Source: Plantago elongata
Taxonomy: Eukaryota > Streptophyta > Magnoliopsida > Lamiales > Plantaginaceae
Reading direction: 5' to 3'
NCBI GenBank assembly: GCA_036897095.1
Contig: JAYMSP010000083.1
Span: 1-64,000, forward strand
Length of the DNA: 64,000 nucleotides
The position numbers and the translations under genes are program-made. The stretch's first letter is position 1, and every line of letters begins with the position of its first letter. Under the pieces are notes generated by a model. That model did not search any database. It saw nothing but the letters and a program-made list of their open reading frames with translations, and had not been told where the DNA came from. This document shows, piece by piece, positions 12,515 to 25,755 of the stretch.

Positions 12515-15500
12515 AGAGTGGATATTTACCAATCCCAGCTTGGAATGAAAAGACTTGAATAGTGAAGAAGGAAGTGGTTTAGTTAGAATGTCGGCTAATT
12601 GATCTTGATTGGAAATGTGAACAAGCTTAATTGTTGCATCCAAGATCTTGTTTCTTACAACATGACAATCTATTTCTATGTGTTTGGTTCTCTGGTGTTG
12701 CACTGGATTGTGCGCCAGATGATAGGCTGACATGCTATAAGTGTATAGCACAACAGATTGTTCAATATCAATGCACAGATCCTGAAGAAGATATCTAATC
12801 CATTGCATTTCACAGGTTGCAGAAGCTGCAGCCCTGTACTCAGCTTCTGTGCTTGACCTGCTCACTGTTGTCTGTTTCTTGGACTTCCAAGATATTAGGG
12901 AATCAACAAGAAACATGCTATATCCTGAAACACTGCACCTAGTATCTTGGCATGAAGCCCAATCACTGTCTGTAAAGCCCTTCAACTGCAATCACTGTTA
13001 GTTGAATAGAATAAACCATGTCCAGATGATTGTTTGAGATACCTTAACACATGGTGTGCAGCTTCCAAGTGCCTGTTGGTTGGACAGCTCATGAATTGAC
13101 TCAGGCACTGCAATGCAAAAGATATGTCAGGACTTGTAATAGTCAAATATATCATCCTACCTACAAGTCTTTTGTACAAGTGTGGATCTGTCAAGAGATC
13201 TTTCTCATCTTTTATGAGTCTAGTCTTGGAATCAATTGGTACTTCTGCAGGTTTGGCTGCCATATAGCCAGTTTCTTTAAGCAAATCTAGTGTGTATTTC
13301 CTCTGGCAGATAGAAATTCCTTTCTCACTTCTTGCCACTTCAATTCCTAGCATATATTTCAGCTATCCCAAGTGCTTGATTGTAAACCTTTTATCAAGAA
13401 ATGTCTTGACTGATTTGATCTCATCTAAACTGTTTCCTGCCAATATAATATCATCCACATATACTAAAAGTACAGTAAATAAACCATTATTTGATTTGAT
13501 AAACAATGAGATATATGCATCAGATTGTCTGTAACCAATCTCAATTAGTGAAGTTTGCAATTTGAAATACCACTGTTACTAGCTTGTTTCAATCCATACA
13601 AGCTTTTCACAAGCTTACACACTTTGTTACCTGCCTTTGCATAGCCAAGTGGTGGAGTCATGTAGACTTCCTCATCAAGATCACCATGTAAAAAGGCTGT
13701 ATTAACATTCAATTGATGCAAATACCACCCCTTTACAGCTGCAATGGCTAAGATACATCTCACTGTTGTTAGTTTAACAACTGGAGAAAATGTTTCAAAA
13801 TAATCCAAACCATTCTCTTGAGTATATCCCTTTGTTACCAGTCTAGCCTTATACCTCTCAACTGTGCCATCTGCCCTAAACTTTACTTTATATACCAATT
13901 TACAACCTACACAGTTTTTATCCTTTGGTAAATCAACTAACTCCCATGTTTTTGTTCTTTCTAGTGCTTCAATCTCAGTATTCATTGCTTCAATCCACTT
14001 TGGATCCTTACATGCTTGATTATATGTTTTAGGCTCATTAGCAGTAATGGCTGCTGTAAAACAATAATATTCATGAGACAGTCTCTCTGCAAAAATGTAA
14101 TTAGTTATAGGATACCTGACATTTGATTGGGCTGCAACTGCTCTTTTAGTATCTATAGATGGAGGTAAATTATACTCATATAGCCTTAATTGAGATGATA
14201 CTTGTTTATCTCTTGTTGATCTCCTCATATTTGTAACCTCAACTGGTGCATCATCACAATCATTTGACAATTCTGTATTGACAGATTCTCCATGCACATG
14301 CTGCTGCAGATCATTCATTTCTTCAGTTTCAGCCCTCTCCACATAATGCCTCTTAGATACACTATTTTCTTTGTCCACCTGTCTATCACTCTGAACAATA
14401 CCATTAGTACTTTCAAGAATATCTCTTGAAGAAACAGGAACAAACATTTGTTTAAAACCAGTTGGTTCACCTGAATTCTTCTGAAATGGAAATTCACCTT
14501 CCACAAATTGAACATTTCTTGACACAAACACTTGTCTAGTGTCCAGATTTAACAATCTAGACCCCTTATATCCCAATTGATATCCCAGAAAAACACACTT
14601 AACAACCCTTGGATCAAATTTAGACCTATTCACTTGCAATGTTGAAGCATAACACAAACAACCAAACACCTTAAACACTACATAATCAGGCTTTGTTTCT
14701 GTTAAGATTTCATATGGACTCATGCCTTTCAAAACATCAGTTGGCAATCTATTTATTATATAACAAGCTGACAATACACAATCTGACCAATATTCAATAG
14801 CTAAACCTGACTGAAACAATAATGCTCTAGCTATCTGCAGTAAGTGTTGGTGTTTCCTCTCAACTCTCCCATCTTGTTGAGGTGTTTCAACACATGACCT
14901 TTGGTGTATTATTCCCAAAGAAGTGTAGAAATTTATCAGGTTAAATTCAGGCCCATTGTCTGACCTTATACATTTTATTTTCTTGTCAAACTGAGTCAAT
15001 ACCATATTGTAAAAATGGAACATGTGTGTTTTAACCTCTGACTTGTATGTCATGAGATATAACCATGTACACCTTGAATAATCATCAACAATTGTAAGAA
15101 AATATCTCTTTCCTGAATATGAAGGAACATGAAAAGGCCCCCAAATATCAACATGTACTAAATCAAAAGCATTTGCAGAACTTTTCTCATTTTCATTGAA
15201 ACTCAACCTTTTCTGTTTACAGAAATGACATACATCACAGATAAACTCTGTATCACACTTTGTACTTGAATATTCATGTATATTACTAATCTTGTTTACA
15301 GATGAATGGCCTAATCTCATGTGCCAAAGCTTAAAAACATCACTCCTGTTACATTTTACAAGGTTGACTGCAGTTTGATCGAGTGACAAGTTGCTAATTT
15401 CCTTTGACAAGTGATATAATCCATCAGTGAATTTACTATATCCAATCACCCTTCTTGTTGTTATGTCCTGCAGATTACAATAATCTTTATAGAAATGAAA

Positions 15501-15890
15501 ACTCAAATTCTCAAAATGAGTCAAATGTGGTACAGAAATCAAATTAAAAGTGAATCTTGGAACAAACAGCATATTATGTAGTGTTAACATGTTTGAAACC
15601 TTCACTTCACCACATTTTACTGCAGTAATTTTATCACCAGTAGGCAAGTTAATCTCTACCTCTATATCCCTTACTTTACCTGTATAATATCTACTATCAC
15701 ATATCATGTGATCTGTAGCACCAGTGTCAAGAATCCACATATCATTTTGTGCAGCTAAAATTGTTGAAACTAATGCATAACTTGATTTACCTGTTTCTGA
15801 AGTTGATGGAACTTCAGATAGAGCAACAGTCACCTTATGAACTGGACTAGATAAAACTTGCTGCTGGTTCATGGCCTGTTGCTGATTCAT
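12515..15890 (-). mobile_element. pol region of the copia element (protease, integrase, RT, RNase H)
   Basis: In order on the minus strand: protease-type [11 protein letters not shown] near 15740, integrase with a zinc-binding region and SDNGPEF near 14960, RT beginning [15 protein letters not shown] near 13950 and with YVDDI near 13460, and RNase H with [20 protein letters not shown] near 12830. The domain order (integrase before RT) defines Ty1/copia. A few breaks are present. Confidence 0.9.
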
Positions 15891-15893
15891 GTT

Positions 15894-16963
15894 CTAAAAC
15901 TTAGTAAATTCAATAAACTGGTTATATATCTCTGCATTCATATCATCAGCTACATGTCTATAACATTCACCAGTTTCCATCATGACAGCATTGGCATGAT
16001 GCTGCTGCTGCCCTCCATTGCTTTGCTGATGCATAAACCTCTTTCCAACCCCTTTCTTTTGCCAACCGGGAGGGTAACCAATAATCTGGTAACATGTCTT
16101 CACTGTATGCCCCATGGCACCACAGTGTGAGCATTTTGGTTTGTCTTTATCCCTATTCTGATACCTGAAGTAATTACCATTCTTTACCAAGCAAGCTTAA
16201 TTCTCACCAGTGGACTGTTTACTCATCATGGCCATATATTCTTGACCAGGATGCATGCTATCATATGCACTAAGTCTCCTCTGTCCTTCTTCTTGCAGCA
16301 ATATAGAGTAAATCTTTACCAAATTAGGGATTTCTAATAGTAGCATAAGAGTCATTTAACCCCACTAAAAAATTTTACTACCCCATCTTCAAGTTGAGCA
16401 GCAATCAAGCTATCACTGCCCCCACAAGTGCAGGTACTCACCGGCCTTAAAGCCACAAACTCGTCCCATAACTACTTGAATTGTCCATAGTATACTGACA
16501 CTGTACTAGCTCCTTGCTGAATTGAGCTTAAAGATTTATGTAGATGGAAAACTCTAGGCCCTACACTCCTAGTAAACCTCGTCTGCAACTCAAGCCATAA
16601 ATCCCTAGCACTAACAGTTCTTAAGTGTGATGCTCTAATGTCTTGAGTACAAGAATTTAACAACCAAATTCTTACCAACGCGTTTGCTCTCTTCCAAGCA
16701 TTGAACAATAAGGGTGTAACATGCTCATTTGGAACAGTAATCGTACCGTCAATGAACCCAGTCTTGTTCTTGACGTCCAACGCCATCATGATTTGTTGAC
16801 TCCATGACTGATAATTCGACTCATCGAGCTGTTCCAACACAATTGCCACTCCATGCTGATCCGAAGCCTGTAAATAAAATGGTGAAGAAGGATGATCCAA
16901 TCCAACTTCCAATGGATGGACTTGTTGACGACGATCACCACTCATCGAATCACTATCTCCCAT
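15894..16963 (-). mobile_element. gag region of the copia element
   Basis: The segment starts MGDSDSMSGDRRQQVHPLEV and contains LDESNYQSWSQQIMMALDV, typical of the plant copia gag (UBN2-type) fold. A CCHC zinc knuckle lies near 16130. It is partly decayed. Confidence 0.85.
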
Positions 16964-17056
16964 GGATAGCTAACAATCAAAGAAGAAAAGTATAACAAGA
17001 ATTGCAAATCAAAGCGAAACTGAAATCACAGCGGATTACAAATATAAATTCCTCAA

Positions 17057-17075
17057 GAACGAGGCTTTGATACCA
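17057..17075 (-). other. Primer-binding site of the copia element
   Basis: Reading minus, TGGTATCAAAGC starts immediately after the 5' LTR. It differs at one position from TGGTATCAGAGC, the standard plant copia site complementary to initiator methionine tRNA. Confidence 0.88.
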
Positions 17076-17443
17076 TGAGAACTTTCAGAATTGAAAGCTA
17101 AATCTTATTGAATTGAATTGTTCTTAATGAATACAAGATGAATGAATGAATGAATTTACGGAAGGAACTGTTCAGCTATTTGAAGGAGAAAAGAAAACAG
17201 AACTAAAACAGAATAATTCCAACTGTTTCTGTTATAACTGCTCAGTTGTACTCTTCTTAATGCAGAAGGTACACCTCGCTATTTTACTAGTCAGAAACGT
17301 TTAGTCTATACAACGACTTTCTTGGCTTCTTTATTTCAGCTTCTGTTCTTCTTCTTTTTCTGTTCTTTGCTGATCATTCTTCGTTCTTCAATTCTTCTTC
17401 TTCCTCAAGTCTTGGTCTTCAATTATTCTTCTTTATCTTTACA
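17076..17443 (-). repeat. 5' LTR of the minus-strand copia element
   Basis: 368 bp, bounded by TGAGAA and TTTACA on the plus strand. It is bordered on one side by the primer-binding site and on the other by the CAAGT duplication. Confidence 0.93.
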
Positions 17444-17448
17444 CAAGT
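17444..17448 (+). other. Target-site duplication, right copy
   Basis: CAAGT, identical to 12130-12134. Confidence 0.9.
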
Positions 17449-18800
17449 TAAAGCAGCCCCCTCTTAATATTTCCATCCGCTGATTAGAAACAAATGCCAT
17501 CTTCCTTCTCTCCACATCGTCTTCTTGGGTTCGACACTACAATTCCGCTTCTTTCTTCAGTTGCGGATCTCATTCTGGCTTCTTCATAGTGGCAGTTAGT
17601 AGTTCGTTGATCTTCAGTTTCTTGTTGGTTTTTGGTTTTCTTCACCAACTAAGGTATGCACACCATCTGTTTGTAATTTTGACTAAGATAAAAAAATTGG
17701 AACATATTTTTTGGTGATATTTGAACTGCACTGGATCTGACTCATGTTTCTAGTGTTGATGTATTATTCAATTGGGAAATTGAAGCTTCTGACTTAAATT
17801 TTTCATCGGTAATGAAGAGCTAGATCGAAATGACTCTACAGTATCGACATTTTTCTCCACCTGCATAACAATTCTATAATACCCTATCCAATTACAATTC
17901 TATACCAAACACAATTTTAACAATACCACTGCAATTTCGATCACTATTCATGCATTTAAATTGGGGCATTTAAGTTGCATACCCTAAACTCTTGAGTTCA
18001 GTCTTCAGATACAAGCTTATTTTACATATTTAGAATGAATTTGTAAGTAAATTAACAAATTTGTTGGCAAACTATGCAGTTCTGAAGTCCTGATTTGTAA
18101 GTTTAATTACCCCATTATTTTTGGACATGTTCGGCCTAGAGTATGCATTCTGGAGATGAATCTTAAAAGGTTTCATGTAGTTATTCACTTGTGTAGACTG
18201 TTATAGGTTCTAAATCTTAGTAATTACATTGTTGAATGCCCTAAAGTGACACATTTCAATGTATTTAATGCAATTTTTTAGTTGAATAGACTTCAACAAG
18301 CACATTCTCATTGTGCCAGAACTTGCAAGAATCAATTTTTGGTTGTGCTGTGTGTGATAATTGTTGCGTGAGATTTTCACAACTCAACGTGTTCACTGTT
18401 ATTGTGTATACTTCAATTGTTTGTCAAAACGAAAATCTTGTTCTTGGACTAAATAAGTAGCTTGGACATCTTTGAGCCTTGTTCGAAGAGCCTGATTTAT
18501 CTATCGTGTTTTTCTACTTTGGCAGGAAATGTCTCTTTTGTTTGTGCGGTGAACGGGTGAAGTGCTGGTAAGTGGTAACTCTGCAGTTTGCACAAGAACT
18601 GTTTGAAATTTGTTAAATGAGGATAGAAATGATACAATTAAGATTTCAGCTGCCCAGAGTCCTGATCTCTGTTTATCAGCTGCAGGCAATACCATTGAGG
18701 CTATTCGGAGTGCTTTAGTTCGTTTACTTCTTTATGTCTTCCTTCTTGAAACTATTGGAACTATACTTCCTCCTGGATTATGATGTATTCATCCTTCTTG
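17449..18800 (+). ncRNA. Possible spliced transcript of unknown function (interrupted by the copia element)
   Basis: The DNA on both sides of the copia insertion (about 11990-12129 and 17449-17655) is richer in C and T and looks like a plant 5' UTR. It ends CACCAACTAAG before GTATGCAC, a good donor. Near 18525 TTTCTACTTTGGCAG gives a good acceptor, then GAAATGTCTC and GTGCTG before another donor, GTAAGTGG. I find no long reading frame, so this may be a noncoding or decayed transcript. This is inference from base composition and splice-like signals only; no protein or RNA family is recognised. Confidence 0.3.
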
Positions 18801-19233
18801 ATTTGAATGAAAATTTGAAGTTTCTGATCAGAAACAAAATTTATCATGTAACAAATGAGGACTAACCAAATACCTTACCATATATAATTAAAGACGAATT
18901 GGTGATGAACCAAGGGATTTTTAACATTCTTAAGAATAAAAGCAATATTCTTATTTTGTATTATTAACTTTTTAATGATTTTGTTGAAATTAAGCTAGAA
19001 GAGTCATTTTAACTTCGTTCAATTTTATTCTCGAAGTGAAGTTATTTTTGTTAAATACACAATATACAATTTACTCGTAAACCCGACCTGTAGAAGAATC
19101 TTTCCCCGACATGCCCAGGCCCTTTGGGACATCCTTGCTCAAAGTTTCAAAAACAAAGGATGGGCAGCGAACAGTCGGTAGTATTTGTGCTAGCTAGTAA
19201 TCGGATTTGGCAAATTTATCATTAATAAATGAT

Positions 19234-19326
19234 GTGTTCTTTTCAACTGAAAATCATTTCAGTTCAGTTCAATTCATTTCGGCCAGATTAGTTCTGTAAA
19301 TTTTAATTGAAGAGAACACAAGCCTA
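19234..19326 (+). mobile_element. Small inverted-repeat element (GTTCTC/CAGTT family), single copy
   Basis: Starts TGTGTTCTTTTCAACTGAAA and ends TTGAAGAGAACACA, an inverted pair, with a CAGTTCAGTTCA-type interior. It matches the cluster at 21980-22858. Confidence 0.65.
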
Positions 19327-20939
19327 AAACTATTGATGCTGGACCGGCGGTGTCTCTCTCTTTTTCTGTCTTTTCTCCTTTTTCCCTTCTATGGGCCCAA
19401 GATTTTGGCTACAGTACTTATTTTGAATTTATGGGCCTCAGACCTCGCTAATAGTAAGGGCCTGAGGTATCATTGTTCATAGAGTTCTACCGATTTACGA
19501 ATTGATATAGAAATGGTCATTTTTGTTAACTTGTTTTGATATGAATGGGTACTTTTTGAAAAATAATAAACTTCCAATTCAAGCTGAAAAATCGATATTT
19601 TTATATAAGTTCCCTTTTTTAAACATATGTAAAAAATCATCAACTCATATATATGATATAGCAATTTAATCGCTGTTAAAATTCGAAGGAATTAACAAGA
19701 AACACTTAACAGAGAGAAGGAAAAGCTGATATCTTTAGTATTGCGGAAGAAGAGTTGTTACAAAGCATCAGGAAATTACAAGAACCCTAGCTAACTATTT
19801 ATAGCTAGAAGAGTGAAGTAAAAGAGTATAAAGAACAAAATTGAATAATTGAATTACAGAAGAGAACAAAGCTTAATTAAGACGATGCAGAGGTTTGTAA
19901 CTCGTGCTCGTCCGGGTAGTCAATCGGTCCGTTGCTTTTGATCAAAGGGCTGAGAAGAGATCATTGACTGTACTATGTTTCAGAGAAGTTTGTTCTCTTA
20001 TATTTCCGTGGAGAAGACAAACACAAACTGGAAGATCCCTTCAAAGTTGTCAATTCGTTTGACAACTTAATTCATGATTGGTTATTCTTGTTTACGTTTT
20101 TACTGCTGTCCTTACTCTTTACTTATTCTGTTGATCGAGTCCTTAACTTGTTCGCGCCTTTACCTCCTCAATGCTTTCAAATAATTTATAATTAAGCCTG
20201 GACAAATTCTACATATCAATTCTCTTATTTATCTTTTTAATCCTATTTTTTCAATAATTACAACTCAATTAATTTTGATAACCTAACTGCTCTTTGAATA
20301 CTAAATATACTTTTAAGAAACTGTGATTGAATATTATTCTATGTGATACCCAGAGACATTATTCGTTGTACTTAAGTTATGAACAAGTACTAATCATCTA
20401 GTGAATAAGTATAAAATATGTAAAAGGTGGTTATGTACTTGTGTTTGTATTGTGGTAAACGAAGACTGACTAAGCTTGTCCCTGACCTCGTGCATCGAAA
20501 CTCAATCCCAAGATCTTGTCACATGCCACTTACACTAATTTATTCTTGATTATGATAATTAATTAATGATCATAATCCTCTCCTACCTAGTTCTACATAT
20601 CTAGTCCAATGCGTGCGAATATTCGATAATTGCGTCCAATATATAAAATACCATCACTAGCTAGTTTCTAAAGATTTGCAACCATATGAATCCTTAGCTA
20701 CTAGTTTATTTAAATATTACTATTCAATTGTCTAAGCAATCTTCTTAGTTGTTACATATTTTTAATCAACTTGCATGTGACCTTAGCATTGAAGGACTCG
20801 AGTTGGTTGGAAAACCATGCACGAAACCAATTGTTCAAATACTGCATATATATTTTCTCAGCAAAAACATCGAGCCAAACAATGTGAGACTTAAGTGTTT
20901 CTATGACATAAACATATAATCAATCTATCAAAAATAAAA

Positions 20940-20982
20940 TAATATATATATACATACATATATACATACATATATATCATTC
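20940..20982 (+). repeat. TATA/CATA microsatellite
   Basis: Irregular repeats of TATATA and CATACATATATA. Confidence 0.8.
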
Positions 20983-21979
20983 GAAGCCAAATAATATATT
21001 AGTATACTAAGAGAAATAATGAGTGAAGAGTATTTGAAAGACCTATGCCCGATACTTTATATATTTTTCAGGAACATACGAAAAATTGTAAAAGTTTGAT
21101 CATTTAATTTTTTTTTGTCTAATGCGAATTATATGGAAATCGTCGCGAACCCAATATTGGAAGTTCAAGACTTAATCCCCTATTCATTTTCTAGTACGTT
21201 AGGGTTGCAGTAACGCAGTTCCATCTTGATTTCAAACTCTAGCGAATTTTAGTTTGTACTCTAAGAACTCCAAATAGTAATAGCCACTCTTCAATGTTTA
21301 ATGTAATGAATTCCTTTAAAAAAAAGAATGAATGGAAGATGCATAATAATTAAGTTTATTTCAAAAAGAAAAATGATTATTATAATTTACAATTACGAAA
21401 CTCAAGTAAGAGAAGCTAGCAAGCATCTTGTTGGTTTGATTAATCTATAATGGTAATGGAGTTAGAAACCTGCGGAGCAAATTTCCAAATTGAGTTTTGA
21501 TATGAATGAGTGAGAAGCTCAGCTTTTTGTCATCTTTAGGTCGCCAAGCCAACAATCTTGATATTTGTAAAGTTCCATTTTCCCAAGTCATTGCCTTTTG
21601 TCTAATCTTTTAACATTCATATAGCATGCAGTTACTTAATAGTTTAGGAGTTTAGTGTACTCCACTAATGTGGCCTATAGTCTTGCTACTAGGGAGTTGC
21701 TTCTTGTCACAACTCACAAGCCATGATGAGTGTTTTCAAATTCCAACATGTTATATCGTTGGAATTTGATCCAAATGGTCAGCCAAAAACTCATTCTCCG
21801 GGCTTGATTTAATCCAGGTTAGCATTGGAAATAAAGCTACCTGCACTTTTATAATGCAACTACCTTGAAAACATAGCCTCATGTTTTCAAGCCTCATGTG
21901 GCAGCCGAACATTGTTAAACATACACTACCACCCTGAAGAATTAATATGTTTTATCTTCAATTGAAATTTATAATGCGC

Positions 21980-22858
21980 TATCTTTGAGTGAGATTTATT
22001 GAACTGGACTGGCTGGACAGAACTGAACTAAAGTAAGGTATAAATTATAACTAAGCCGAACTGGACTGGGCTGAATTGAACTGGACTGAACTGAACTAAT
22101 TTTCAGTTGAAGAGAACACAACCTTACTGAACTGAACTGAACTGAACTGAAATAAGGTATAAATTATAACCAAGCCGAGCCGAGCTGAACTAAACTGCAC
22201 TGCACTAGATTGGACTGAACTGGAGTGATTTTCAGTTGAAGAGAACACATCCTACACATCCTACACATCCTTAGGATGTGTTCTTTTGAACTGAGATTTA
22301 ATAAACTGAATTGAACTGAATTGAAGTAAGATATAAATTATAATTAAGCCGAGCTGAACTGAACTGCACTGGACTGAAGTGATTTTCAGTTAAAGAGAAC
22401 ACAAATTTAGGTTGTGTTCTCTTCAACTGAAATTTACTAAACTGGAGTAATGTATAAGGATGTGTTCTCTTCAACTAAAAATCACTTCAGTTCAGTCTAG
22501 TTCAGTTAAGTTCATTCCAGTCAAGTTCAGTTTAGCTCGGCTTAGGCTATGTTCTCTTAAACTGAGATTTATTGAATTGAACTGAACTAGACTGAACTGA
22601 AGCAATGTATAAATTATAACTAAGCCGAGCTGAACTGAACTGTACTGAACTAGACTGAACTGAACTGAAGTGATTTTCAGTTGAAGAGACCACAACCTTA
22701 GTTATAATTTATACATTACTTCAGTTCAGTTCAGTAAATCTCAGTTGAAGATAACACAACCTAAATTATAATTAATCCGAGCTGAACTGAATACAACTAG
22801 ACTGTACTGAACTGAACTGAAGTGGACTGATTTTAAGTTGAAGAGAACACAACCTTAA
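21980..22858. mobile_element. Cluster of nested small inverted-repeat elements (MITE-like)
   Basis: At least five full or partial copies of one unit of about 130 bp lie here in both orientations. Each has ends TTGTGTTCTCTTCAACTGA and TCAGTTGAAGAGAACACAA. The interior carries GTATAAATTATAACTAAGCC, then GAGCTGAACTGAACTG. One copy interrupts another near 22450, and near 22700 the order is inverted. There is no coding capacity; Gln/Leu/Ser-rich frames across it are artefacts of the repeat. I do not recognise the superfamily and see no dependable target duplication. Confidence 0.7.
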
Positions 22859-24579
22859 TATGCAACTTTGAGGAGTTAAATGAACAATTTGTAGTTTGCA
22901 GGGATTACTTTGCAATTTGGCCAACGAAATTTTGTTAGTCTGTCAATAAATAATATGGTGAACCGGTGGACGATAACAGATTGAGTTTGATCAGGTGCCT
23001 ACTATTTTATCAGGTAAATTCATTGTTGTTTAATTATGATCAATTGCTTCGTCTACAATGATCATCATCGATCGATAAGATTTATGAGAGTGATTCTCTA
23101 GGATTTTGCACTATTGATTCCCAAATTCCAAGGAGTAGTTCCTTGTTGTGTTCGACTTTGTGTATAGTGAGGTTATATATTGCTCTTTCGTGAATGTAGA
23201 TTTGATTCAATCTGGACCACGTGAAACAGTTTCTTCATTAAATCTTTTGTTGCGTTGATGTATAAAGTTTGGGGACTATTATGTTATTTTTCAAATATTA
23301 TGGACTTTTATAATTAATTTGATTGATAGGAGGAAAATATTTAATCTTAATGTTTAACGTTTGATATGTCATATGAGCAAATCAAATTATAAAAGTTCTA
23401 AAAGTTAGTCCAAGTAACATTTTCAATGTGATGTTATTAACTTATAATAAATTCTCTTCGCAAGGTTACTCGATCGACTTTTTTTAATTAGCAGCATGAC
23501 TATATTATACTGATTTAGGTAGTTGATGCCTCGATGGTAATAAAAACACATCGATTGATCGGCAGGTCTTCTTCTAGTTGCTATTAGTTGAAACAAGTTG
23601 CTGAAAGACGAAGACATGTTACTTTTGTCTTTCCATTTCGAAAGTTGCAGTGAACTTCCTAACCACATGCTTCAACTTAATAATGTTTGAGTGCCATTGT
23701 AAAGCATGTTGCGCAAGTGGTTTTCTTTTGCAGTTAAGAAAATTCTTGTAGTACTGTATACATGTTACTCAATTGGGTACTTTGCCATTCTTGTAATTGA
23801 CATTGCAACCAAGACGAGATGTCGGTCGTTTATATCACTTGATGTACTTTATATTCAAGTGAGCATATGGAACTAGTTTATGGAACAAGTGGCATTACTA
23901 AAGTGACTATGTGGAAATCTTCTTCAGCAATTGGACGTGGTAGCCGACTCATTTGATTATTGAGAAAGTTGAGTGTAACATGTAGTGTTGATGCAGAATG
24001 GAGTTCAATTCCCCTTAAAAGACATTACTTTATATTAGAACATATCCAGAATATTCACATTTTTACGATGAAATAAACATTCGAATTTTTACTCGATGTG
24101 AAATAGTTTGGAGGATCTCTTCATTGTGAATTGGTAGACCCACATTCCTCGATATGTGATTATATATAAATAATTTTAGGAGCAGGGACCAATGCAGTTG
24201 AACCAGAACAATTATAGTAGTTATGGGTTTCTCGTAAATCGGTAGATAATGTTTAACACATCATTATGGAGATAGAGATGCAAGTTTAGATAAGTCTCAT
24301 AATTTCTATATAATGTATAAATGCACCTCTACCTATTGGACTCGTAAAGGTGAGCGTTATGTCATAGTATTACATATATAGTATATATAACATATACGGA
24401 GTATATAGTTCTAAACAATACGACATAGTTAACATTTACTTAAAAGTTATAATTTTTTTGTGTGTGTAGAATTGATAACGGTATATATACCATCAAAATA
24501 CACATTTTTATTCGTAAATGTACCTATAAATTTTTTGTAGTTAAACGTGTTTGATATAAAAGGATTATATGATGGATGA

Positions 24580-24700
24580 GGGACTGTTTGGATGGACATT
24601 TGAGTGGGCATTTGAATGGATTTTGTGTTTGGATGGATATTTGAGTAAGATATTTTAAATGTATTTTAGGCCAAATCACTGTTCATTGAGCGAAATGAGT
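24580..24700 (+). mobile_element. Partial PIF/Harbinger-type MITE
   Basis: Starts GGGACTGTTTGG. Its interior GTATTTTAGGCCAAATCA, then TGTTCAT and GAGC.AAATG, is shared with the complete copy at 35683-35831. The right terminus is not visible. Confidence 0.6.
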
Positions 24701-25191
24701 GAAATTTCAGAGGTTCGTTCACAATTGTGGACATAGTGAGGGGAAAAATACTTAATGCACAGTTAAGTACATGATCACCCACAAAACTATCCAAGTGCAA
24801 CAGTTTCTCTCTGAAGGATCGGAGTCATCAGTGATCGGATTGTTGCACATAGCTTTTTCCCTTTTTTTAAATGGGCCGATTAAAGAAGCTGAGGTCATAA
24901 ATTTGAGGTTTAAACTAAAAAGTCCAATGATATTGTTGGGTTCATAACCATCGGTCAACAGAGGCATTTATTCATTAATTCACCTTTGAGGTAAAAGAGA
25001 GGACTAAAACCAAAGCGATAACATAATCAAATATAACATGCATTTTAAGGAGCAGTATTTAATTGGGCATTGGGCATTGGAGACACAACTAAATTATTTA
25101 CTCCACTTGTTTTTCCTTCTGTCTATTTAACCATTTCATGCTAGATCATGTTATTATATTATATTATATTTATAACGACGCATCCATTAAT

Positions 25192-25196
25192 ATACG
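25192..25196 (+). other. Target-site duplication of the second copia element, left copy
   Basis: ATACG here compares with ATGCG at 30587-30591, a match at four of five positions, which fits an older insertion. Confidence 0.6.
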
Positions 25197-25755
25197 TGTA
25201 AGTTTGAGAAAACTTCAGCGTTTGTCTGCAAAACTTGCGAATTGAAGAGTTATTGTGCAAAGTCTACAATAACTAAAAGACGCTGGATTGATTTAGGTCG
25301 TTGGATCATAACAAAAAGGAGTGATCGGACGGATACTGCTCCAATGACGGCTATTCTCGCGTCTATAAGTAGCTAGTAGCCTTTTGTTGTCAATAATCAT
25401 CAATTCACTTGTAAAATCACTGAATTAAAGTGTTTGTGAGCGGTTAGGATCGTAGATATTGTGAATCGTGATAGCAACTTGGATCAGAGAGTTGTGGTTG
25501 CTCGATTGACGATTTGATCATTGTTCTGTAAGCTTGTAATTGTGTTTCCGGTGATTTAGTGGAATTGCAGTAGTTTTTCTCCCGAGCAATAGGCCGATGT
25601 GACATGCTGATGCTCGTTATATCTTGTGTTGATCGTTATTGTTTTATTTGTTGTTTGATCGTTACGTAATTGTTCGATTGTTGTTCTCGTCGCCATTATT
25701 ACTTTTATCCGTAATTCTTCTTAATTCGTCTGTGATTGATTTGTAAACCCTAACA
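25197..25755 (+). repeat. 5' LTR of the TNT1-like copia element
   Basis: 559 bp, TGTAAGTTTGAG to CCCTAACA. Its partner has the same length at 30028-30586. Confidence 0.9.

Larger units (their letters stand above)
12135..17443 (-). mobile_element. Ty1/copia retrotransposon, full-length layout
   Basis: All structural parts are present on the minus strand: 5' LTR (17076-17443), a primer-binding site against initiator Met tRNA, gag (about 15894-16963), pol with protease, integrase, RT and RNase H (about 12500-15890), a polypurine tract, and 3' LTR (12135-12499). Flanking CAAGT duplications match exactly. Motifs include a CCHC knuckle CSHCGAMGHTVKTC, protease [11 protein letters not shown], integrase SDNGPEF, RT YVDDI and RNase H STEAEYRA. 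The gag start resembles the Ale/Retrofit group, but the clade is uncertain. The two LTRs differ by about 3 percent by eye, suggesting an age of about one to two million years at usual plant rates. It looks nearly whole but carries a few breaks and is treated as a fossil. Confidence 0.93.
18801..21979. other. Gene-free stretch
   Basis: No coding sequence recognised. A small inverted-repeat element lies at 19234-19326. 19673-20200 begins TGTTAAAATTCGAAGG and has a short TATTTATA motif; it could be a decayed solo LTR, but I cannot define its ends. A TATACATACA microsatellite lies at about 20940-20982. Confidence 0.4.
22859..25196. other. Gene-free stretch
   Basis: AT-rich DNA with only short random frames. 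A partial PIF/Harbinger-type MITE lies at 24580-24700. Nothing else is recognised. Confidence 0.4.

Noticed and set aside
19673-20200. Solo LTR
   Set aside because: TGTTA start and a TATTTATA motif are present, but no right end or target duplication could be defined.
22492-22695. Ser/Val/Gln/Leu-rich protein frame
   Set aside because: It is the translation of the CAGTTCAGT-type repeat words of the inverted-repeat cluster.
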